A stretch of DNA of 64,000 nt from Candidatus Poseidoniaceae archaeon (GCA_949372645.1 CASIAP010000002.1:1-64000), one strand, 5' to 3'. Shown: positions 16,098 through 24,902, counted from the stretch's first letter. Program-made: numbers and translations. Notes: generated from the letters alone by a model not told the origin.

Positions 16098-18068
16098 ATG
16101 ACCATCGTTGCAAAGGTGTGGATTGAAGAAGATTGTATTACCTGTGACGCTTGTCAAGACATCTGTCCTGAAGTGTTTTCAATTACCGACGACACTTCAC
16201 AAATTTTAGCTGCAGTTCGGACTGACGGTCTCTTCGATCGTAACGTCGGTGGCGCAACAATGTCAGGTTCTTTTGGAACTGATTACGGTGAAATGATTCT
16301 TGAAGCTGCTGAGGCTTGCCCTGTTGAAATTATCAAGTTTGAACTCCAAGGCGCTGGAACAGATGAAGCAGTTACCGAAGCTGCACCTGCTGCAGCCGTA
16401 GCTGACGCAGTAGCACCTGCTGCAGCAGCAGTCGTTGCCACTGGTGGCAGTGACGCATTGCAAGGCTTACTTGGCGGTGACCGCTCATTAGCAATCTTGT
16501 TTGGTTCTCAAACTGGAAATGCTGCCGGCCTTGCTGAAAAGACCGCTAAGTTAGCAGCGAACTACGGTTTGATTCCAACCGTCTATGATATGGATGGGTT
16601 TGACCCTGCTACACTTGGCAGCCACAAGCGCACCCTGATCATCACCTCGACATGGGGAGAAGGCGAAATGCCAGATAATGCTGAAACATTGTGGCAATCA
16701 GTGAATTCCCAATCCCCTTCACTCTCAGGTGTCTCTTTCAGCATCTGTGCAATCGGTGACACCTCCTATGATGAATTCTGTAAGGCAGGAACAGATTGGG
16801 ATGAGAAATACGTCGCTCTTGGAGCAAACCGTATCCATGCAATTCAATTATGCGATGTTGATTTTGACATCGCTTATGGTCAATGGGTTGCAGAAGCACT
16901 TCCAATGATTGCTTGTGTGGATGAGTCGGGAACACTCCAAGAAGTTCTTCTCGAGGAAATGATCGAATATGGATCAGGTTCTGGGGAAGACGTCGTTTCA
17001 GGAGACTTTACTCCTGCATCGATTGTTCAAAATGAATTATCCATCACCCTTTCTTTGTTCCGTTACTGCCCATCAGCTGCAGATACCGGATGGGATACAA
17101 TTGCTTGTGCCATCCCCGGTCATGCTACCATTGAAGACCTTCTTGTTGCAGTCCAACATGATGTCGACGGCAGCCTTGCGTTCCGTCGTGGAAATGGAAA
17201 CGGCAGTCCAACTTCCGGCCTCAGAGTGAATGGTCGTCTTGTTCTTGCCGATTTGATTCAAATCAGCGATTTGGTTAGTGATGGAGGAGTCTTGAAGATT
17301 GAACCGATCCCAGGCTATCCAGTCATTCGAGATTTAGTGGTGGATTATTCTTCGTTTGAATCCCAACGAAGTGCAGCTAAGCCGTGGATGCGTGCAGACC
17401 CTCGTGATGGCCACACCTTGCTCAATGGAAGTGCAATGGGGACGATGGAAATTTCCACCGCCGCTACGCTCCATGCTATGTCAGACGTGGTCTCCTATCA
17501 GTTACTGCAATCCATGTCGGATACCTTTGCTTATGATTCAGAATACAAAGGGCCAGGAGTACTTCTCCAACAATGGACTCGAAGTATCGACCCTCGTTCC
17601 GGCACTGCTCAACAGAAAGAACTCATCGATTCAATTGGAAGCGAACACGGTGTATGGTCTGAAGCTGATTTCGCCTCTGTCGCACGCTATGGCTCCGACG
17701 GTCGAACAGCATCAAGGGCCTTGAACACAGCTCGTGGAAAACTCTTGAATTCGACAAATTACACTGGACCTCATGGCCGATTGGTCAAATGGTATGGTCG
17801 CAGTGTTAAATGGAGTGGTAAAGTCAATGAAACAACTCTTTACCGTCAAGTTCTCGGCCCACTTGGCCTCTTGGGTAACATCTTTGATGGCGTTTCAGCA
17901 CGAATGGTCCTTGGATTCACTCGAACCGGCTCACCTCCATTCCGAAGTTTACAAGCACTTTTACTTCCTCCAGCCGGTATTGGTAAAATTCCAAACATGA
18001 TTAACAGCAAAGTCGCAGCTCATCATGAAGTCGTCAATTTGTTTAATGAAATTGACCAGAGATTCTGA
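16098..18068 (+). CDS. Ferredoxin-flavodoxin-SdhB-like fusion protein with cysteine-free SdhB part
   Basis: A 656-residue multidomain protein. Residues 8-80 are a [4Fe-4S] ferredoxin (C13, C16, C19, C23 and C74). An Ala/Val-rich linker follows (84-115). Residues 130-272 are a flavodoxin-like domain with the FMN loop GSQTGNA (136-142), TSTWGEGE and AIGDTSYDEFC. Residues 312-550 follow the iron-sulfur subunit of succinate dehydrogenase/fumarate reductase: FRYCPSAA, SLAFRR, VNGR, LKIEPIPGYPVIRDLVVD, KPWM, KGPGVLLQQWTRSIDPR and HGVW. Yet every cluster cysteine is gone: after SLAFRR the loop reads GNGNGSPTSG, and the CxxCxxC segments read STAATLHAM and SEADFASVARYG. The last hundred residues are not recognised. 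It could be an electron-transfer or scaffold protein. The gene lies 9 nt before an HdrB-like gene. Confidence 0.8.
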   Translation: MTIVAKVWIEEDCITCDACQDICPEVFSITDDTSQILAAVRTDGLFDRNVGGATMSGSFGTDYGEMILEAAEACPVEIIKFELQGAGTDEAVTEAAPAAAVADAVAPAAAAVVATGGSDALQGLLGGDRSLAILFGSQTGNAAGLAEKTAKLAANYGLIPTVYDMDGFDPATLGSHKRTLIITSTWGEGEMPDNAETLWQSVNSQSPSLSGVSFSICAIGDTSYDEFCKAGTDWDEKYVALGANRIHAIQLCDVDFDIAYGQWVAEALPMIACVDESGTLQEVLLEEMIEYGSGSGEDVVSGDFTPASIVQNELSITLSLFRYCPSAADTGWDTIACAIPGHATIEDLLVAVQHDVDGSLAFRRGNGNGSPTSGLRVNGRLVLADLIQISDLVSDGGVLKIEPIPGYPVIRDLVVDYSSFESQRSAAKPWMRADPRDGHTLLNGSAMGTMEISTAATLHAMSDVVSYQLLQSMSDTFAYDSEYKGPGVLLQQWTRSIDPRSGTAQQKELIDSIGSEHGVWSEADFASVARYGSDGRTASRALNTARGKLLNSTNYTGPHGRLVKWYGRSVKWSGKVNETTLYRQVLGPLGLLGNIFDGVSARMVLGFTRTGSPPFRSLQALLLPPAGIGKIPNMINSKVAAHHEVVNLFNEIDQRF

Positions 18069-18077
18069 GGTGATTGT

Positions 18078-18938
18078 ATGGCTATTAAAATCGCATATTA
18101 TCCCGGTAACGCTGCACGAGCAGCCTCTTCTGAAATTGAAGACTGTATCCAACCCTTGTGCAAGACGCTCGGAATACAGTTGGTCGAAATTCCCAAGGCA
18201 AGCAGTGATGGTGCAAACATCATCAAACAATCCTCTCCAAAACTTCAACATGCTCTGGTAGCCCGTAATCTTGCTTTGGCAGAATCCAAGGGCTTAGATG
18301 TCTTGACGACCTGTGCAACCAGCCATGGAATTATGTGTGATACCATTGAAGAATTCCGTGAAGATCTCAGTTTTGCCAACCATGTCAACAATATTGTTGC
18401 CCGAACTTCCAATGTTGAATATATGGGTGAATCCCAATCTCGCCATTTGTTACATTTCCTCGTCGAAGAAATTGGACTTGACAAAATCCGAGATGCTGTC
18501 ATTAATCCGATTCGATTGAACGTTGCTGCCTATTACGGGCCAAACATGCAACGCCAGGGTGCTTGTGGAGAGGATGATGCGTTTATGCCAACCTACATGG
18601 AACAACTCATTACTGCCATAGGAGGCACACCTGTTGAATATGATTTGAAATGCCAGAGTGTCGGAGCTCCTTCTTTGCTAACCATCAACAAACCTGTTAT
18701 GCAAATGACTGCAGCTGTGCTTTCTGATGCAAAAAGTAGTGGAGCAGACATTCTTGTCTCAGCGTGCACTCTTTCTCATTCCAACCTTGACTCGTATCAA
18801 TCCAAGGCCGGAAAAGTAGCTCGAAAAGATACGACAATGCCGATTCTTCATCTTGCTGAAATGGTTGCCTTTGCTTTGGGGCATTACCCAACTCGATTTG
18901 CACAGCTTCGCACACGTGCGTTAGTAATCGGTGGCTAA
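18078..18938 (+). CDS. HdrB/SdhE-like CCG-domain protein lacking most cluster cysteines
   Basis: A 286-residue protein with the two-repeat layout of HdrB, SdhE and related CCG-domain proteins: AYYPG at the start, GLDVLTTCATS in the middle, AAYYGPNMQRQ opening the second half, GADILVSACTLSHSNLD near residue 222-238. In active relatives these repeats carry PGC, CCG, CATC, YYGC, CCGG and ACPLC cysteines that bind non-cubane iron-sulfur clusters. Here the matching positions read PGN, SDG, CATS, YYGP, CQSVG and ACTLS, so only single cysteines remain. A GAGGTGA ribosome site lies four bases before the ATG. It follows the SdhB-like fusion by 9 nt; both genes show the same kind of cysteine loss, so they very likely work together. 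Confidence 0.78.
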   Translation: MAIKIAYYPGNAARAASSEIEDCIQPLCKTLGIQLVEIPKASSDGANIIKQSSPKLQHALVARNLALAESKGLDVLTTCATSHGIMCDTIEEFREDLSFANHVNNIVARTSNVEYMGESQSRHLLHFLVEEIGLDKIRDAVINPIRLNVAAYYGPNMQRQGACGEDDAFMPTYMEQLITAIGGTPVEYDLKCQSVGAPSLLTINKPVMQMTAAVLSDAKSSGADILVSACTLSHSNLDSYQSKAGKVARKDTTMPILHLAEMVAFALGHYPTRFAQLRTRALVIGG

Positions 18939-21689
18939 TTACCCGTGAAGCATCTCAAACACAGTTAGAGCACTGGCAGCTCCAACACCTTCACAAGCGC
19001 TGAGTTCCTCAACGCTGGCAGCAAATACACTCGAAAGCGTTGAGAAAGCATCAATTAGAGAGCCAGCCTTCTTCTTTCCAATACCTGGTATGGCTGAAAG
19101 AACTTCTACTGATTCCGTTTTTTGGAAGGAAATCCAACGTTCAGCCAAAGGGGCATCGATGTTTTCACTCAATTCAATCGCTTTAATTTCAGCTACAGCT
19201 GCTGAGATGGCACGCTCAAGACTTCTTTCATCATCAAAACGTGTTGTTCTCGTGAGTGCTAAAGTAGCCATTCGTTCGATTAAGTCATGTTCCCGTTTTG
19301 CTGCAGCAGCAAGAAAATGAGCTGATTCTTCAGGACTTTTTGTCATCATGATTGGGATTCCTAAGTCGAGACTCACATGAGCAAGCGCCCCATGTACTGC
19401 GTTTGGATGAACAAATTGTCCATGTCCTTGTCCGATTTCAATGAGCAACATTGGTCTTGAGGCAGCGGCAACCAATCGTCGACATTGGTGTAAGAGTCTT
19501 CCATCAGTCAATGATTGAACTAAATCCCGAGCAGTTTTACGTTCAATAAGAATACGATCTGAGATTCGGATGTCGCCGTGGAGAAGATGACTGAATTGTA
19601 TTTTTACGCCTAAACTCCTCAAGTAGGGGCCCAAGGTAGACGACGACTCGCGATGGTCAAGAGTCATTGTGATTCCTTCATTTTCAGTCATCTTCATTTC
19701 TGTCACGACAGCTGAAGCAGCAGCAGATGACAGGTTCTCTTGATGTCGGTGTGCTTGACCATCAAGGATTGGAGGAGGGTAGGTCGTTCGCAAGTTCTCG
19801 ACCTTCTTTGTATCTTTATGAGTCTGCGTTTCAGAGTCTTCTCGGAATTGTTCAAGTCCCATTTGTTGGCTATGTCGGCGTTCAGAAGGCGAGATAATCG
19901 GCGGTCCACGTTCTGGTTTGGTCTCAACGACAACCTTTGGTTCTTCTTTTGGTCGATTTTTTTCCAGCTCAGCTAGAATTCTTCTTTGCTGCTGTTCGAT
20001 GAATTCGGGGACGCTGATGATCGATCCTTCAGTTTGAACCGAAAAAAATTCAAACACTTCATCGGTAGGGGGTGGGCGTGAAGGAATCAATCCTCTCGAC
20101 CGTATTCTTTGCAGTAAACGATACATACGTTGTTCTCTTTTTTCAGCTGCACTATTGACATATTCATCACGTGTCCCTTCTGCGATGAGGGTATGAACCG
20201 TTCCTGCTTGTTGACGTGCGGTTCGTCCTCTCCGTTGAATTGCTCGAATAGCACTTGGCACAGGTTCGTAGAGAATAACGAGTTCTGCAGCAGGGACATC
20301 CAATCCTTCTTCTCCAACTGAGGTTGCCACTAAGACATTGATCTCTCCAGCCCTAAATCGGCGTAATTGCTCAAGTTGTTGCTTTTGTGTCATCCCTTTT
20401 CGTTTACCTTTGCCTGATTGGCCAATGAAGCGATCCGGGTTTATATTTCCTATAGAGCCAAGCATTGTGACGATATTATCGACGGTATCTCTATATTCAG
20501 TAAAGACGATGATCTTACTTGAGGGATGTTCTGCGATTTGAGTTTCTACTAAGTGCTGAACATGATTTGGTTTGGGATGAAGCTCCGGAATATCTTTTGC
20601 AGCAATCCGGAATTGATGAACGGCTGGTTTTGCAACAAACCGATTCGTTGTTCGCTCGCCACTCCGCCCGTCCTCTTCGGCCCGGTTCAAGAAAGATAAG
20701 GCAGCCTTAAGCCCCTGGGTTTGAATCAGGTCTAAGAGAATGTGCGTCCTACGTAAATCTCCAATTCGACGTGCAGCATCGTATCCGCGAACATCTCGGC
20801 GTTGAATGGCTTGACTTGCTCGATGCTGTGCTTCATCAATCATCTTCCCGGAGATGTATGCGGTTGGTGAAAGGAAACCAAGGTCTTGCAGATGTTTCGA
20901 TTCCTGTTCAAAATGGGCTTTCAAGGGTTTGATGAGCGTTGTGAGGGTATTTGGGAGTGGGAGTCTGTGGGGTACTGTACTCATGTCAACAGCATAAGGT
21001 TGTAACATCGGGTCTTCTTTCCGCGAAACATCCAAACAATCAAACCCGTATGTTCGAATAACTTCCATAATGTTTTGTTCAGTTGATCCTGGGCTTGCAG
21101 TTGCACCTAATACGAGTGGTGCGTGTTCATGTGCTTCCCGGTACAGATGTCCGACTTGGGCATAGGCGTGCTTCCCAGTACCATGATGTGCCTCATCGAC
21201 AATGAGTAAGCCAACTTCCGATAAATCGATCAATTCATTCATTGCATCGTTTCGAATGACTTGTGAAGTCGCCATCACTATACGCGCCATGTTCCAAACA
21301 GGAGGTCGCTTTGCTGGAGTAATATCTCCAGTATACGTTTGAATGGATTCTGGGTCGATATTCAACATCTCACGAGCCATGCGTTGCTGTTGTTCAACCA
21401 ATCCAGTGGTAGGGGCTATGAGGAGGATTTTGCCATTATTCAACCGTAATGTCTCAGCCATAGCCATCCATTCTACTGCTGTTTTGCCAAACCCAGTGGG
21501 CATAATCATCAATGTAGAGGTAGCCAATGCATTGCGCAGCGCCATCATTTGATAGGCTCGAGCGCTGACCCCGTCCTTCAAGAAAGGATGAACCACGACT
21601 GCCATATCAACAGTTTCGAGTCGAGGGTTCAAAAGCATAGTGTGAACACTTGCACCTAAAACTGAATGTGAAAGTCGAATTTCTGCCAC
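18939..21689 (-). CDS. hef: Hef-like helicase/nuclease (FANCM/XPF family)
   Basis: A 916-residue protein. The N-terminal SF2 helicase has a Walker A MPTGFGKTA near residue 60, VDEAHHG (DEAH box), GATASPG, and motif VI AIQRRGRTARQ near 495. A low-complexity linker follows (about 575-680). Then comes an ERCC4 nuclease domain with ERKTARDL (ERKxxxD) and a tandem helix-hairpin-helix end (IPGIGKKKA and CEGVGAASA). This order, helicase then nuclease then HhH, is that of euryarchaeal Hef, which processes stalled replication forks. It is encoded on the opposite strand, ending at the base after the HdrB-like gene (convergent). The start ATG is the first in frame; an ATG 17 codons on is also possible. 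Confidence 0.93.
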   Translation of the reverse strand: MAEIRLSHSVLGASVHTMLLNPRLETVDMAVVVHPFLKDGVSARAYQMMALRNALATSTLMIMPTGFGKTAVEWMAMAETLRLNNGKILLIAPTTGLVEQQQRMAREMLNIDPESIQTYTGDITPAKRPPVWNMARIVMATSQVIRNDAMNELIDLSEVGLLIVDEAHHGTGKHAYAQVGHLYREAHEHAPLVLGATASPGSTEQNIMEVIRTYGFDCLDVSRKEDPMLQPYAVDMSTVPHRLPLPNTLTTLIKPLKAHFEQESKHLQDLGFLSPTAYISGKMIDEAQHRASQAIQRRDVRGYDAARRIGDLRRTHILLDLIQTQGLKAALSFLNRAEEDGRSGERTTNRFVAKPAVHQFRIAAKDIPELHPKPNHVQHLVETQIAEHPSSKIIVFTEYRDTVDNIVTMLGSIGNINPDRFIGQSGKGKRKGMTQKQQLEQLRRFRAGEINVLVATSVGEEGLDVPAAELVILYEPVPSAIRAIQRRGRTARQQAGTVHTLIAEGTRDEYVNSAAEKREQRMYRLLQRIRSRGLIPSRPPPTDEVFEFFSVQTEGSIISVPEFIEQQQRRILAELEKNRPKEEPKVVVETKPERGPPIISPSERRHSQQMGLEQFREDSETQTHKDTKKVENLRTTYPPPILDGQAHRHQENLSSAAASAVVTEMKMTENEGITMTLDHRESSSTLGPYLRSLGVKIQFSHLLHGDIRISDRILIERKTARDLVQSLTDGRLLHQCRRLVAAASRPMLLIEIGQGHGQFVHPNAVHGALAHVSLDLGIPIMMTKSPEESAHFLAAAAKREHDLIERMATLALTRTTRFDDERSLERAISAAVAEIKAIELSENIDAPLAERWISFQKTESVEVLSAIPGIGKKKAGSLIDAFSTLSSVFAASVEELSACEGVGAASALTVFEMLHG

Positions 21690-21804
21690 GTTGAGGCCTA
21701 TTCGGATTTAATCTTATTGAATCTACTTTCTGGCAAAGGTTTCAAGACCCTTGAATGTGACCACAAATCACGCAACCTCTCGGCTATTCATAACCGAACC
21801 ACTC

Positions 21805-21833
21805 ATATACGGGAGGTAAGTCGCATGGTTGCT
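21805..21833 (+). promoter_or_regulatory. Promoter of the ribosomal protein operon, sharing a 29-nt element with the 16S promoter
   Basis: A TATA element (ATATAC) is followed directly by GGGAGGTAAG, TCGCA and TGGTTGCT. The same block, with 26 of 29 positions identical, occurs at 38522-38550 before the 16S rRNA gene. Transcription should start near the end of the block, about 25 nt after the TATA box. A shared sequence between TATA and start site is unusual and suggests a common activator or repressor, or a strong growth-regulated core promoter. Confidence 0.7.
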
Positions 21834-22002
21834 CAAAGGTGAGCAGCCAGACACAACGGGCCATCCCCCGAGGACCCCTATTGTCTTGTTTCCCGTTCTG
21901 GGAGATGAGGCGCAGTGTCACGGCTACTCCTTTCCAGCGAGCCCTCGTATGCCCCCCCACGGTGGGGCCAATGCGCTGTAAAAAACATAGGAGGAATCCC
22001 AC
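21834..22002 (+). promoter_or_regulatory. GC-rich structured leader of the ribosomal protein operon
   Basis: Between the promoter and the uL3 start lie about 170 nt that are much more GC-rich than the surroundings. They contain the hairpin CCCCAC/GTGGGG near 21956-21969 and other complementary runs such as GGGCC against GGCCC. An AGGAGG ribosome site follows just before the uL3 start. A leader this long and structured suits feedback control by a ribosomal protein; a separate small RNA cannot be excluded. Confidence 0.5.
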
Positions 22003-23022
22003 ATGGCAAAGAAAAGTCACCCACGACGAGGATCAATGGCGTTTAGCCCGCGAAAGCGTGCAACCCGTCCATTTGGTTTGGTTAAATCGTGGCCTACAAC
22101 CGATGCGAACGAAGTAAGAATGCAAGGATTTGCTGGTTGGAAAGCCGGTATGACTCACATTCTCGCTCGAGATTTAAACCCACGAAGCCTATCTGCTGGA
22201 CAAGAAGTTCGAATTCCAGTGACCGTTGTAGAATGCCCGAAAATGCGCATTCTCGGCGTTCGTGGCTACACAATGACGCCATATGGCAAGCAAGCTGCTG
22301 GTGAAGCATGGGCAGATGCAAGTCAAATTAGTGAAGCATTCCCAGACCTCTTCAAGCGCCTACCAGCGCGCAAAGAACACGATGCTGATAAGCACTTCGA
22401 GAACCTCGATAAAGCAGATCTTGTCGAAGTCCGTCTCATTGCAGCAACTCAACCAGCAGGAGTTGCAAGCCTCTCTTCAAAGACCCCTGACCTCATGGAA
22501 ATTGGTCTTGATGGTGGCAACATCGGTGAACAACTTGCCTTCGCTAAGGAAAAGTTCGGTGAAGAATACTCTTTTGCTGACGCTTTTACTGAAGGCGGCT
22601 TCACAGATATCGTTGCAGTTACCAAGGGATACGGATGGCAAGGTGTTATCAAGCGATTCGGTGGAAAATTACAATCTCACAAAAACTCGAAGAAACGCCG
22701 TCAACACGGTAACATGGGTGCATTCGGTGACGGATACGTTCGAAAGTCTATTCGACAAGGTGGTCAAACAGGATATCATCAACGCACAGAATACAACAAG
22801 CGTATTCTCCGCGTTGCATCTCCTGAAGAACACGCAATCACGCCAGCTGGCGGCTTCCTCCACTACGGTGAAGTCAATTCCGATTACATTCTCGTTAAGG
22901 GAAGCGTTCCAGGACCTGCCAAGCGTTTGATTCGTTTCCGAGACGCTACACGTGGATCTGATAAAGAACTAACACCTTACGAAATCACTTACGTAAGCAC
23001 ATCATCTAAGCAGGGGGTCTGA
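22003..23022 (+). CDS. rpl3: Ribosomal protein uL3
   Basis: A 339-residue uL3 of archaeal length. It begins with the archaeal signature PRRGSMAFSPRKRA and has the conserved W-loop region with KGYGWQGVIKRFG, then KRRQHGNMGAFGDGYVRKSIRQGGQTGYHQRTEYNKRI, split here as KRRQHGNMGAF and GQTGYHQRTEYNKRI. The long loop reaches the peptidyl-transferase centre in the large subunit. It is the first gene of the long ribosomal protein operon, preceded by an AGGAGG ribosome site, and the stop is two bases before the start of uL4. Assignment is firm. Confidence 0.97.
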   Translation: MAKKSHPRRGSMAFSPRKRATRPFGLVKSWPTTDANEVRMQGFAGWKAGMTHILARDLNPRSLSAGQEVRIPVTVVECPKMRILGVRGYTMTPYGKQAAGEAWADASQISEAFPDLFKRLPARKEHDADKHFENLDKADLVEVRLIAATQPAGVASLSSKTPDLMEIGLDGGNIGEQLAFAKEKFGEEYSFADAFTEGGFTDIVAVTKGYGWQGVIKRFGGKLQSHKNSKKRRQHGNMGAFGDGYVRKSIRQGGQTGYHQRTEYNKRILRVASPEEHAITPAGGFLHYGEVNSDYILVKGSVPGPAKRLIRFRDATRGSDKELTPYEITYVSTSSKQGV

Positions 23023-23024
23023 AG

Positions 23025-23906
23025 TTGAAAGTCAATGTTATCGATATTACAAACACTGTCAGTCAAGACGAAGTCGACGCTGGTCGTCTTCAAGAGAATT
23101 TCGAAATTTCCGTAGAGAACGGAAAGAAAGTTACACTCTCTGAAGCCTTTTCCACCGAACTCCGTACCGACCTAATTAAGTTGGCAGTGGCCTCAAGCCG
23201 AGCCAACCGTCGTCAAGCATACGGTTCACGGGCACACGTTGGAAAGCGTGCACCAATGGCTGGTATGAAGCACTCCGTCGAATGGTGGGGGAAGGGCCGT
23301 GGAGTTTCACGTATTATGCGTAGAACCGGTCAAAGCCGAGCTGCACAAAACCCGCACACCAAAGGTGGACGTCGTGCTCACGGGCCAAAGGTCGAAAAGA
23401 ACTGGGGTCGTAAACTCAATCTCAAGGAACGACGTATTGCTCGAGACTCCGCATTGGCTGCAACCACTTCTATTGATACAGTCAGTTCCCGAGGTCACCG
23501 ATTCTCTGAAGAGATCTCTTCTCTCCCAATCGTTCTCGGCAACTACGTCGAAGTCCGAGATGGTAAAACAGAGAAATTCGACATTGAATCCTTTAACCAT
23601 GGTTCCGCTACTCGTAAGGTCATTGCAATCTTCAACGAAATTGGTCTTGGAGATGACTTGATGCGTGCTCGTGACGGACGAAACATCCGTGCTGGTAAAG
23701 GTACAATGCGTGGACGTGTCCACAAAACACCGAAATCAATTCTTCTTGTTGTCAAGGAGAAATCCGGCTTGGCTCATGCTGCTCGAAACCTTCCAGGTGT
23801 CGATGTAGTCGCAGCCCGTGACTTGTGTGCTGAAGATTTGGCACCTGGTGGCGCAATTGGTCGTTTGACTGTCTTTACAAAAGATGCCGTGGAGGCACTT
23901 AACTGA
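23025..23906 (+). CDS. rpl4: Ribosomal protein uL4
   Basis: A 293-residue uL4. The central loop that lines the exit tunnel is seen in RQAYGSRAHVGKRAPMAG and WGKGRGVSRIMRR, followed by GGRRAHGPKVEKNW. The C-terminal part (PGVDVVAARDLCAEDLAPGG) is typical of archaeal and eukaryotic L4. The start is TTG two bases after the uL3 stop; no ATG is available in frame near it. At 293 residues it is somewhat longer than many archaeal homologues (about 255). It is the second gene of the operon. Confidence 0.96.
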   Translation: MKVNVIDITNTVSQDEVDAGRLQENFEISVENGKKVTLSEAFSTELRTDLIKLAVASSRANRRQAYGSRAHVGKRAPMAGMKHSVEWWGKGRGVSRIMRRTGQSRAAQNPHTKGGRRAHGPKVEKNWGRKLNLKERRIARDSALAATTSIDTVSSRGHRFSEEISSLPIVLGNYVEVRDGKTEKFDIESFNHGSATRKVIAIFNEIGLGDDLMRARDGRNIRAGKGTMRGRVHKTPKSILLVVKEKSGLAHAARNLPGVDVVAARDLCAEDLAPGGAIGRLTVFTKDAVEALN

Positions 23907-23916
23907 GGTGAATATC

Positions 23917-24174
23917 ATGAATGCATACGATATAATTATTCAACCATGGTTGACTGAAAAATCGATGGAAGCTCGTACACAAGAGCACCGTCTTGAATTC
24001 ATTGTCCACCGCAGCGCTACAAAAGGTCAAATCGCACGTGCGGTTGCAACTATCTTCGAAGTCGAAGTTGCTAAAGTCAACGTTCGAAACACAAAACACG
24101 GCAAGCACGCTTCCGTCAAGCTTGCCGAAGGTTATGACGCAGAAGACGCAGCAATGCGCTTGGGAGCATTCTGA
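23917..24174 (+). CDS. rpl23: Ribosomal protein uL23
   Basis: An 85-residue uL23, the protein at the exit-tunnel rim that docks SRP and chaperones. The start at 23917 is chosen because a GAGGTGA site lies a few bases upstream; the longer frame from 23884 would overlap uL4. Conserved features are QPWLTEKSM, the FIVHRSATKGQIARAVATIF helix region (split as FIVHRSATKGQ and ARAVATIF) and the strand VAKVNVRNTKHGK. Length is normal. Confidence 0.95.
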   Translation: MNAYDIIIQPWLTEKSMEARTQEHRLEFIVHRSATKGQIARAVATIFEVEVAKVNVRNTKHGKHASVKLAEGYDAEDAAMRLGAF

Positions 24175-24185
24175 GGTGATTTATC

Positions 24186-24902
24186 ATGGGTAAGAGAATA
24201 CGAGCACAACGAAAAGGTTCCTCTCCACGTTACCGTGTAGCTAGCCATCGGTTCCCAGGTGAGAATCGCATGCCTCGTGTCAGCGGCGTCGTCGGTGAGA
24301 TCACAGAATTACTCCACAGCCCTGTTCATTCAGCACCTCTCGCTCGAATGAAATTACCAGATGGTGCATCAACACTCGTTGTTGCAACTGAAGGACTCGC
24401 AGTCGGATCAAAAGTCGCTATCGGTGATAACGCTGCTCTTCGACCGGGTAACATTACAGCTCTTTACAACATTCCTGAAGGAACTGCTATCAACAATCTC
24501 GAACTTCGTCCTGGTGACGGAGGCAAAGTCGCTCGTGCTGCTGGTAACTCATGTTACGTTGAAGCACGAATCGGTGACAAAGTCCGTATCCGTATGCCAT
24601 CCGGTTCACTTCGTGAACTTCCTGCAAACTGCCGTGCAACTATCGGCGTTCTTGCAGGTCATGGCCGAGACGAGATGCCACTGCGAACTGCTGGTGCAGC
24701 ATACTACAAGGCCAAGGCCCGTGGTAAGCTCTTCCCTCACGTGAGTGGTGTAGCAATGAATCCAGTGGATCACCCGCACGGTGGTGGAAATCACCAAGCC
24801 GTTCACGGTCCAAGCTCAGTAGGTCGAGGCACCCCTCCGGGTGCTAAGGTCGGTCTGATTGCACCAAGCCGCTCCGGACGAGGTCGCGGTAAGAAAATTT
24901 GA
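24186..24902 (+). CDS. rpl2: Ribosomal protein uL2
   Basis: A 238-residue archaeal uL2. It starts MGKRIRAQRKG and carries the conserved peptidyl-transferase-proximal segment GVAMNPVDHPHGGGNHQ near residues 193-209, including the histidine important for catalysis in other ribosomes, followed by RGTPPGAKVGLIAPSRSGRGRG. It is separated from uL23 by a short GAGGTGA-bearing gap. Length fits archaeal uL2 (about 240). Confidence 0.97.
   Translation: MGKRIRAQRKGSSPRYRVASHRFPGENRMPRVSGVVGEITELLHSPVHSAPLARMKLPDGASTLVVATEGLAVGSKVAIGDNAALRPGNITALYNIPEGTAINNLELRPGDGGKVARAAGNSCYVEARIGDKVRIRMPSGSLRELPANCRATIGVLAGHGRDEMPLRTAGAAYYKAKARGKLFPHVSGVAMNPVDHPHGGGNHQAVHGPSSVGRGTPPGAKVGLIAPSRSGRGRGKKI

Noticed and set aside
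21834-22002. SRP RNA or RNase P RNA gene
   Set aside because: The GAGGTAAGT string resembles RNase P CR-I, but it lies between TATA and start site and recurs at the 16S promoter; other conserved SRP or RNase P segments are absent.
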